Source of the DNA: [Eubacterium] siraeum
GTDB lineage: Bacteria > Bacillota > Clostridia > Oscillospirales > Ruminococcaceae
Length of the DNA stretch: 64,000 nt
Direction: 5' to 3'
Assembly: GCA_025150425.1 (NCBI GenBank)
Contig: CP102281.1
Coordinates: 744,001-808,000 of the forward strand
In this document: positions 57,998 through 64,000 of the stretch, in pieces
Position numbering within the stretch: the stretch's first letter is position 1
How the letters are laid out: every line of letters starts with the position of its first letter
Program-made: the position numbers and the translations under genes
Notes under the pieces: generated by a model
Database searches by the model: none
Seen by the model: only the letters and a program-made list of their open reading frames with translations
What the model was told of the DNA's origin: nothing

Positions 57998-60544
57998 CTA
58001 TTTATCGAGCATACATCTTTTGAAAGCGGCAATTATCTTCTGATATTCATCGGTTGCACGGGTCATAAGCTCTGCGGCCTTTTCAATATTGCCTGAACGC
58101 AGTTCTTCTGTGACAAGGGAGAACGCAGAGTACATTTTAGTGAACCCGAGGTTTGCCGAGATACCTTTCATTGTGTGGGCGGCCTTGAAGGCGGTTTCGG
58201 TATCACGGTTTTCAATTGCACGCAGAAGCCTTATGTAATGCAGGTCTAACATAAATTCCTTTACCGCATTATATATTATCTTTTCATCGCAACCAAGACG
58301 GGAAAGCAGATCGTCATAGCTTTCGCCTGCAAGAAGGTAGCATTCTCTCAGTGTGAGATCCTTTTTGCCGGTGTATCCGGAAATTACGCTTTTCAGCTTT
58401 GACGAGTCTACGGGCTTTGTCAGATGCTCGTTCATTCCTGCACTGCGTGACTTTTCTTTGTCATCGGTGAAAGCGTTTGCTGTAAGTGCGATTATAGGAA
58501 CGGTGGCAACATCCGCACGTTCCATTGAACGTATTGCCTTTGCTGCGGTGATGCCGTCTGTTACCGGCATCATTATATCCATCAGCACAGCGTCTATGCT
58601 GTATTCTTCGGATAGCTCGAAAATCTCGATTGCTTCTTTGCCGTTCCACGCTTTTATGACGTTGGCACCCTCGTTTGTAAGGAGGAATTCGGTTATTTCC
58701 ATATTCAGCCTGTTATCCTCTGCGAGCAGTATTGTAAGTCCTTCGAGCGAGATTTCTCCGACGGTGACTTTGCTCCTGTCGGTGCGTTCGCACGAATTAT
58801 CCGTTTCAAACGGCAGGCTTACTGTGAAGCAGGTGCCGATGTTCTTGCGGCTTACGCAATCAATCTTGCCGTTCATATTTTCGGTAAGCCTTTTGGCTAT
58901 AGCAAGACCGAGTCCCGTACCCTGATAGAAGGTCCTGGCTTGATCGTTTTCCTGCATAAACGGCTCGAACATTACCTTCATAAAGTTTTCGCCCATACCG
59001 ATGCCGTTGTCCTTACACGTTATATTTATAACAACCGTATCGGGAATTTTTTCGTCAAACTCGGATTCGCTGACGGAAACCTTTACATAGCCTCCGTTTT
59101 TGCCGTATTTTATGGCATTGCCTATGATATTCATCAGAATACGCTTGACGTGCAGAGGGCTTCCTATCAGCTTGTTGTGAAGGTTTTCGCAATGCTCGAA
59201 GGTAAGCGTGATGTTCTTTCGCTGAAGGTTATGCCCGTTAAGGACGGCAATCTCGTCAAACATCTCATATAGGTCGAAGGGAATATGCTCAAGGTAGGTT
59301 TCGCCGGATTCAAGCTTGCCCATATCAAGTACATCGTTTACAAGCTCAAGCAGATAGCCTGACGCAGTACGGATATTTTCTCTGCACTCTGCCTGCCTTT
59401 CGGCATCGTCGGCGTTCTTGTCGGCAATCTCCGTCATTCCCATTATGACGTTTATCGGCGTTCTTATATCGTGGCTCATTCTCCGTAAAAAGTCGCTCTT
59501 GGCGGCATTCGCACGTCTTGCTTCTTCGGCAGACTTCAGCAGTTTTTCGTTGTATTTTTCCTCTGTGATATGTTTTTCACGCATGTGCCTTACGCTTATT
59601 ACCCTGTAAATAAGGCTTGCGGCAAGGAAGAGTATTATATAAAGCGTTGTGAAAATGAAGGTGGCTGTCCAGCTGCCGATATAAACCTCCTTTGTGGGAT
59701 AGTAAACGTAGACGTAGTAGCTTCTGCATTTATCCATACCGCCGTAATAAGCGCCGTAAGGGTCGGTTATCCTTACGAAATCGGCGTCATTGGTGCTTTT
59801 TTCTGCAAAGCTGTTTATCACGGGGCATTCGGAAACTGTTTTACCCTTGTATAAATCGTTGTTTGTGGCTATAACCTTACTGCCGTCTGTCAGTATGATA
59901 TGGCCGTTCATTGCAAGGTTGAAGCCGGAAAACAGAGAATCGAGAGTCAGCTGACCGTTATTGATAGTTTCTTTCGATTGCTTCAGATAGGCGAATACGA
60001 CTCCCTTTTTATCTTTTCTGGTGACCGCCGCAAAGTCGTAGCAGTAATCGCTTTCGCTGTCTGCGTCATACGGCAACGAGAAAAGCCTGTCCGAGTAGGT
60101 CTTCGATGTATCGATCGCAACGCTTGTCAGCTTTTTCTGCTTTATGTAATCCTGCCACACGTTATAGCCTGTATCATCGGTGTAATACTCATTTTCGGGT
60201 GTGCCGTTTTCGTCAAGCACTATAACTCCGGTGACGCCGAGATCTGCCACGAATTCTTTGAGTTTTTCGATGGAGCAATCGTTGAAATCCGCAATGTCAC
60301 GGCTTATTTCCTGCGTCTTGTCGATTATCCTGAAAAGGCTCTTTGCAAGGTCGGACGCAGTTATTTCTTCATAGCGGATACACTGGCTTCTGATATATTC
60401 TATTGTGCGGTCGGTCACGTTTTTTGCATTCGTTGTATTAATATATGAAAAAACGGAGAAAATCCCTGCCGCCAGAATTATTCCGATGACGGTTATAATA
60501 AAGATCGGCTTGCGAAAGTGCTTTTTGTGCTTTAATTTATTCAA
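57998..60544 (-). CDS. Hybrid sensor histidine kinase with receiver and HPt domains
   Basis: An 848-residue membrane protein: TM1 at about 12-35, an extracellular Cache-like sensor domain to about 285, TM2 at about 288-318, HisKA (FLRRMSHDIRTPINVIMG, His near 358), HATPase (NIIGNAIKYG, GIGMG, GTGLGLAI), a receiver domain (LLAEDNRLNMEI; VLMDIMMP with Asp near 656) and a C-terminal HPt domain (AHTMKGISANLG, His near 789). TTG start overlapping the binding-protein stop, with GGAGGT upstream. No dedicated response regulator adjoins; output is elsewhere. Confidence 0.92.
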   Translation of the reverse strand: MNKLKHKKHFRKPIFIITVIGIILAAGIFSVFSYINTTNAKNVTDRTIEYIRSQCIRYEEITASDLAKSLFRIIDKTQEISRDIADFNDCSIEKLKEFVADLGVTGVIVLDENGTPENEYYTDDTGYNVWQDYIKQKKLTSVAIDTSKTYSDRLFSLPYDADSESDYCYDFAAVTRKDKKGVVFAYLKQSKETINNGQLTLDSLFSGFNLAMNGHIILTDGSKVIATNNDLYKGKTVSECPVINSFAEKSTNDADFVRITDPYGAYYGGMDKCRSYYVYVYYPTKEVYIGSWTATFIFTTLYIILFLAASLIYRVISVRHMREKHITEEKYNEKLLKSAEEARRANAAKSDFLRRMSHDIRTPINVIMGMTEIADKNADDAERQAECRENIRTASGYLLELVNDVLDMGKLESGETYLEHIPFDLYEMFDEIAVLNGHNLQRKNITLTFEHCENLHNKLIGSPLHVKRILMNIIGNAIKYGKNGGYVKVSVSESEFDEKIPDTVVINITCKDNGIGMGENFMKVMFEPFMQENDQARTFYQGTGLGLAIAKRLTENMNGKIDCVSRKNIGTCFTVSLPFETDNSCERTDRSKVTVGEISLEGLTILLAEDNRLNMEITEFLLTNEGANVIKAWNGKEAIEIFELSEEYSIDAVLMDIMMPVTDGITAAKAIRSMERADVATVPIIALTANAFTDDKEKSRSAGMNEHLTKPVDSSKLKSVISGYTGKKDLTLRECYLLAGESYDDLLSRLGCDEKIIYNAVKEFMLDLHYIRLLRAIENRDTETAFKAAHTMKGISANLGFTKMYSAFSLVTEELRSGNIEKAAELMTRATDEYQKIIAAFKRCMLDK

Positions 60545-61367
60545 GGGTTATACCTCCGAGTGCGGTATTTGGGTCAAGTCCGTATTTTACGGCAATCTTC
60601 GCCAGTGTGCCGTCATTTTTCATATCATAGAGCGTTGCTCTCAGCTTTTCGGGAAGTGCGGAGTCGTTGTCCTTTGCAAAGGCGATGCCCAGCTTTGACA
60701 GCAGAAGGCTTTCGTCAAGCAATCTGTATTTATTGTCCGACTCGTTTATGAAAACACGGAGCATATACTCGTGGCCTGCGACGGCATCAACATAATTCTT
60801 ACGCAGGGCGGCAAAAATGTATTCGGTTCTGACAAAGCAGTAAAGTCCGCTTACCTGCGGAATATCGGCGCTATTTTGTGAGAGTATTTCTTCGGGCTTG
60901 GAGCTTGACTGCACGGCAACTTTTTTTCCGCTGAGGTCGGACAGAGCGTAGATATTGCTGTCGGCTCTGACGGCTACAGCCTGTCTGCTGTTCATATAAG
61001 GTCCGACCCATCGGTACTTGTCTTCTCTGCCGTTCATCGAAAAGCACCCCCACAGGCAATCGACCTTGCCGTCAGCGAGCATTTCATCCTTTTCGTCCCA
61101 GACAATGTTTTTAAACTGTGCCTTGTAGCCCATTCTGAGAAATGCCTCGCTTGCAATCTCCACGTCTATGCCTGCAGGATTGCCGTTTTTATCGCTGAAG
61201 TTGTACGGCTCGTATTCGTCACTGCCTATAATTATCACGGGCAGAGCGTCTGACGATACAGCGCTTTTATCGGAGCAGCCGCTTAATATGAAAGCCAAGC
61301 TTAAAACTGCGGCTGCGGTGCATTTTATGAATATTCTTGCCTGTGTCTTGAAATCAAATCTTTTCAT
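60537..61367 (-). CDS. Amino-acid-type ABC substrate-binding lipoprotein
   Basis: A 276-residue family 3 solute-binding protein: lipobox ILSGC near residue 31, then EYEPYNFSDKNGNPAGIDVEI, DCLWGCFSMNGRE, LSDLSGKKVAVQSSS and MKNDGTLAKIAVKYG. It would capture a polar amino acid or similar ligand. No permease or ATPase adjoins; the downstream gene is a hybrid kinase, overlapping by 8 bp. The ATG at 61367 has no clear ribosome site; a TTG at 61388 adds seven residues. Confidence 0.87.
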   Translation of the reverse strand: MKRFDFKTQARIFIKCTAAAVLSLAFILSGCSDKSAVSSDALPVIIIGSDEYEPYNFSDKNGNPAGIDVEIASEAFLRMGYKAQFKNIVWDEKDEMLADGKVDCLWGCFSMNGREDKYRWVGPYMNSRQAVAVRADSNIYALSDLSGKKVAVQSSSKPEEILSQNSADIPQVSGLYCFVRTEYIFAALRKNYVDAVAGHEYMLRVFINESDNKYRLLDESLLLSKLGIAFAKDNDSALPEKLRATLYDMKNDGTLAKIAVKYGLDPNTALGGITLE

Positions 61368-61468
61368 AACTGAAAAACGGTCTGCCAACAGACCGCCGAA
61401 CCCTTCTTGTTTTATAGAATACGCTTACGATAACCTTCTATCGACAGTTATCTTATAATACTATGGAA

Positions 61469-61497
61469 ATTTTATCAGAAATCCGAGAATATGTCAA
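61469..61497 (-). promoter_or_regulatory. Promoter of the binding-protein/kinase operon
   Basis: On the minus strand, TTGACA and TAAAAT with a 17-bp spacer. A hairpin CGGTCTG/CAGACCG lies in the leader near 61379-61396. Confidence 0.8.
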
Positions 61498-61578
61498 GAT
61501 GAATTTGTAATAATATTACGGAAAATGTAAATAAAAGTCATAAATAAACATCGGAAATCTATACTGATTACAAAAGAA

Positions 61579-61621
61579 AATGCTTTTACACAGCCGTTTC
61601 AGACTATGTAAAAGCATTATT
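61579..61621. terminator. Terminator-like long hairpin
   Basis: The stem AATGCTTTTACA/TGTAAAAGCATT with a 16-nt loop. Read leftward it is followed by TTTTCTTTTG and would end the gene at 61678. Between 61397 and 61678 no gene is seen. Confidence 0.7.
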
Positions 61622-61677
61622 CGTTGTGATATAAGACAGTGTGCTGTGTAAAGGCACTCCGAAACTGCCCTTACGTC

Positions 61678-62373
61678 TTACTGTGCGGATGATTCGGACT
61701 TATTGCCTGCCTCTACTTTTACAGTATCCTTACCGTCTGCCTTATCTTCTGTCTTTTCCTTGCCCCAGCTGTCGAACATATCAATTACCTTGTCGTATGT
61801 TTCGTAGCATACAGAGGGTAACTTGCCCTTGCCGCCGTAAGCCTTTTCTGCAAGGCCGAAGCCCTTGATAAAAGCGTCCTTGAGAGAATCGGCGTACTTG
61901 CTGTTGTTGCCTGCGAGATTCTTTGCGAATTCGAACATACGCTTTGCGGTAGCTTCTGCTCCCCAGTAATCAGCACTGTTTTCCTTGTCGGTCACATCTT
62001 CGCTTTCGAACTTCTTTCCTGTTGCTTCTTCAATCTGGCTCTTAAGCTCATCGGAAAGCTCTATCTGCTTTGTGTTTTTATTTGTTGTGCTTGATGCCTG
62101 ATGAGAGATTATAGTTTCGACTACGCTTGCAAGGTGGTCTGCCTTTGACTGTGCGACAGTTCTGAACTGTGATCTGTCTGCGTTGTCGACCTCTTTTTTC
62201 TGTGCCGATTTCTTTGTATATGCGGGAGTGAAGGTGTCCTCGCTCTTTACATATTTGTCGGCGTTATCGGCTGTGAGGGTGCTTTTTGCCTTCTCCGTTG
62301 ATGTCTGTACGCTTGTCTTTGGCGCTGTCTGAGCTGTGACAGCCGCCTGTTCTGCTACCTTTGCTATTTCCAT
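61678..62373 (-). CDS. Hypothetical protein with C-terminal conserved region
   Basis: A 231-residue hydrophilic protein without signal peptide: Ala/Thr-rich N-terminus, SQFRTVAQSKADHLASVVETI in the middle, and a C-terminal block (KDAFIKGFGLAEKAYGGKG, then LPSVCYETYDKVIDMFDSW) that resembles a region seen in small clostridial proteins of unknown role. The ATG at 62373 follows AAAGGAC. Ends in a charged Lys/Glu tail. Confidence 0.6.
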   Translation of the reverse strand: MEIAKVAEQAAVTAQTAPKTSVQTSTEKAKSTLTADNADKYVKSEDTFTPAYTKKSAQKKEVDNADRSQFRTVAQSKADHLASVVETIISHQASSTTNKNTKQIELSDELKSQIEEATGKKFESEDVTDKENSADYWGAEATAKRMFEFAKNLAGNNSKYADSLKDAFIKGFGLAEKAYGGKGKLPSVCYETYDKVIDMFDSWGKEKTEDKADGKDTVKVEAGNKSESSAQ

Positions 62374-62511
62374 ATCAGTTAGTCCTTTCCTGATTATTAA
62401 TCTGATTGTGAAACCGTATTGTAAGCTGTAACCGACATACAATATTCCTTATAATTAATATCGGCAGGAAAAAAGAAAAATTAAGTTTTTCAAAAAATTT
62501 GCGAAACAGTA

Positions 62512-62540
62512 TTGACAAATCGTGTTGAAGTGGTTATACT
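62512..62540 (+). promoter_or_regulatory. Promoter of the ABC exporter operon
   Basis: TTGACA and TATACT with a 17-bp spacer, about 150 bp before the ATPase gene. The transcribed leader holds no clear ORF. Confidence 0.75.
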
Positions 62541-62688
62541 GTTAATATAACACATAAACAGTTGGCAAATTCCGTGCAAAATTTACCGGATGTTGCTTAA
62601 TCACGGCTTTTGTGTTATACTTGAATAAATGCGACAGACGGCAAGGATGGCGTTTTTCGCAGAATACAGGAAGGAAACGAATACTGAT

Positions 62689-63612
62689 ATGTCGCTCGAA
62701 GTAAACGGAATATCCAAGCAATACGGTAATTTCACGGCACTTCATCCGCTCAGCTTTACACTTAGCGAGCCGGGTGTATATGCCTTGCTCGGAACAAACG
62801 GCGCAGGCAAGACCACCGCTATAAGAATAATACTCGGTATGCTCAGCCGCAACAGCGGTGAGGTGCTGTGGAACGGTAAGGCATTATCGCCTGTCACGGA
62901 AAAAGTCGGATACCTGGCGGAAGAACGCGGGCTTTATCCGAAATACAAGATAAGCGAACAGCTGACCTACTTTGCAAAGCTGAGAGGTATGCGCAGTGCA
63001 GATATTGAGAAGTCGCTTGCGTACTGGTTCAAGCGGCTTGAGCTAAGCGGCTATGAGGACAAGAGAGCGGAGCAGCTTTCAAAGGGTAATCAGCAGAAGG
63101 TACAGCTTGTAGCGGCGCTTGTCGCAGACCCGGAGCTTATCATACTCGATGAGCCGCTGAGCGGACTTGATCCTGTGAACGCCGATCTTTTCAAGAGCGT
63201 TATAAATGAGCAGATAGATAAGAAAAAGTATATAATCATGTCCTGCCACCAGATGCCCGTAATAGAAGAATTCTGCAAGGATATTACGATACTTCATCAC
63301 GGTACGGCGGTATTGCAGGGCGACCTTAACAAGATAAAGAAAAGCTACGGCAGAGTGAACCTGTCGGTAAAGTGTGACGGCGATGTACTGCCGCTTGCCG
63401 CACAGTGCGGTCTTGTACCCGAAACGATAACTCCCGATAAGCTCACGTTTAAAATACAGTCGGAGGAGCAGGCAAAATCGCTTCTTAAAATGATTGTTGA
63501 CAGCGGAATGCCGCTTGTGCGTTACGAGCTTCGAGAGCCGAGCCTGCATGAAATATTTGTTGAGAACATAGAAAGAGCCGACAAAGAGGCAGGAAGGAGT
63601 GACGAGGCGTGA
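62689..63612 (+). CDS. ABC transporter ATP-binding protein (NatA/YhaQ-like)
   Basis: A 307-residue ATPase: Walker A GTNGAGKTTA near residue 40, LAEERGLYPKYKISEQLTYF (Q-loop region), signature QLSKGNQQKVQL, Walker B LIILDEPLSGLDP, then a C-terminal DUF4162-like region. The pattern is of the NatAB/YhaQP sodium or drug exporter group. The ATG at 62689 follows AGGAAGGA at a long spacing of 13 nt. The permease begins at the next overlapping codon. Confidence 0.9.
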   Translation: MSLEVNGISKQYGNFTALHPLSFTLSEPGVYALLGTNGAGKTTAIRIILGMLSRNSGEVLWNGKALSPVTEKVGYLAEERGLYPKYKISEQLTYFAKLRGMRSADIEKSLAYWFKRLELSGYEDKRAEQLSKGNQQKVQLVAALVADPELIILDEPLSGLDPVNADLFKSVINEQIDKKKYIIMSCHQMPVIEEFCKDITILHHGTAVLQGDLNKIKKSYGRVNLSVKCDGDVLPLAAQCGLVPETITPDKLTFKIQSEEQAKSLLKMIVDSGMPLVRYELREPSLHEIFVENIERADKEAGRSDEA

Positions 63613-64000
63613 AAACAGGTACATACGGTTGGAAAAGCGTATTTGCTTTTACTTTCAGGCAGACGGCAAAGTCAAAGGCGTTCAAGGTAAGCTCGGTAAT
63701 CATCATTGCGCTTGTTTTTGCAATTGCACTTCTTGCGGGAGTTCTCCCTGCGCTTATCGGAAGCCGTTCAACCTCTGATGACGGGGATATAACGGGTGAC
63801 GGGGAAGGGCTTGTCGGCACGGTATATTTTGCCGATACGACGGGAATCACGTCGGGCAAAGATTATGAGGGCTTTTTATCCGAACTCGGCGTAAAAATCA
63901 ATGATTGCGGCAAGGACGCAGATATTCAGTCGCTTACCGAAAAGGTGAAGGGCGAAAACAAGTCCCTGCTGATAGTTATCAGGGAAAACAAAATCGGGTA
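63609..64000 (+). CDS. ABC transporter permease (3' end beyond window)
   Basis: Open to the window end; 130 codons visible. GTG at 63609 overlaps the ATPase stop and follows AGGAAGGAG. One N-terminal membrane segment (VSSVIIIALVFAIALLAG) followed by a large extracytoplasmic loop (VYFADTTGITSGKDYEGF), the layout of NatB/YhaP-type ABC-2 permeases. The C-terminal membrane helices lie outside the window. Confidence 0.8.
   Translation, partial: MKTGTYGWKSVFAFTFRQTAKSKAFKVSSVIIIALVFAIALLAGVLPALIGSRSTSDDGDITGDGEGLVGTVYFADTTGITSGKDYEGFLSELGVKINDCGKDADIQSLTEKVKGENKSLLIVIRENKIG

Overview
The window looks like chromosomal DNA of a low-to-moderate GC, Shine-Dalgarno-rich Firmicute of the Oscillospiraceae/Ruminococcaceae group, possibly close to [Eubacterium] siraeum. 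The evidence is the clostridial gene order (miaB-ylbF-mutS-mutL-miaA-hfq; yggS-sepF-ylmH-divIVA-lspA-rluD; infC-rpmI-rplT; plsX-rnc-smc-ftsY; yhbY-nadD-yqeK-rsfS), TTG/GTG starts, and a secreted protein with fibronectin III repeats. The species assignment is inference; no 16S rRNA gene is present.

Layout. 1-4.6 kb: a flavin-reductase-like gene cut by the window edge, a P-loop kinase, an ahcY/amidohydrolase pair on the minus strand and a two-domain GNAT. 4.56-9.3 kb: an accessory island of AT-rich single genes (PepE-like peptidase, DUF3795 protein, RimJ/L-like GNAT, frameshifted AAC(6')-type acetyltransferase, methyltransferase, broken alpha/beta hydrolase, lipoprotein). Five copies of one promoter-plus-leader repeat occur here, each ending directly at the ribosome binding site of an unrelated gene; three also carry the same upstream terminator/hairpin module. 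9.3-10.5 kb: a gene-poor mosaic of structured repeats and two tandem type I toxin-antitoxin modules (34- and 32-residue hydrophobic toxins on the minus strand, antisense RNAs on the plus strand). One palindromic promoter element of this mosaic drives miaB.

10.5-25 kb: housekeeping genes for tRNA modification, mismatch repair, RNA chaperoning, cell division, lipoprotein processing and pseudouridylation. 25-32 kb: accessory genes, namely a hypothetical protein coupled to a 50-residue membrane peptide, a secreted C39/papain-like protein with four FN3 domains, a WG-repeat lipoprotein, and a ParE/Phd toxin-antitoxin pair. 32-55 kb: infC-rpmI-rplT with a leader attenuator and an ATC-start infC; a TrmH methyltransferase; three tandem structured repeats before topA; trmFO, plsX, rnc, smc, an S41-like protease, ftsY, nucleotide and NAD genes, rpsU, aroQ, a peptidase and plsY, the last followed by a collapsed glycolipid glycosyltransferase gene. 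55.6-56.1 kb: a tRNA operon (Val, Asp, Phe, Gly, Cys). 56-64 kb: a Sel1-type protein, an EI-like protein lacking the PEP-binding domain, a binding-protein/hybrid-kinase operon, a hypothetical protein and an ABC exporter cut by the window end.

The most unusual parts are the promoter-repeat cassette array with its 44-bp two-ended IS remnant, the duplicated type I toxin-antitoxin loci, the hairpin-cluster repeats with compensatory base changes near 9.4 and 10.35 kb, and the triple hairpin repeat upstream of topA.
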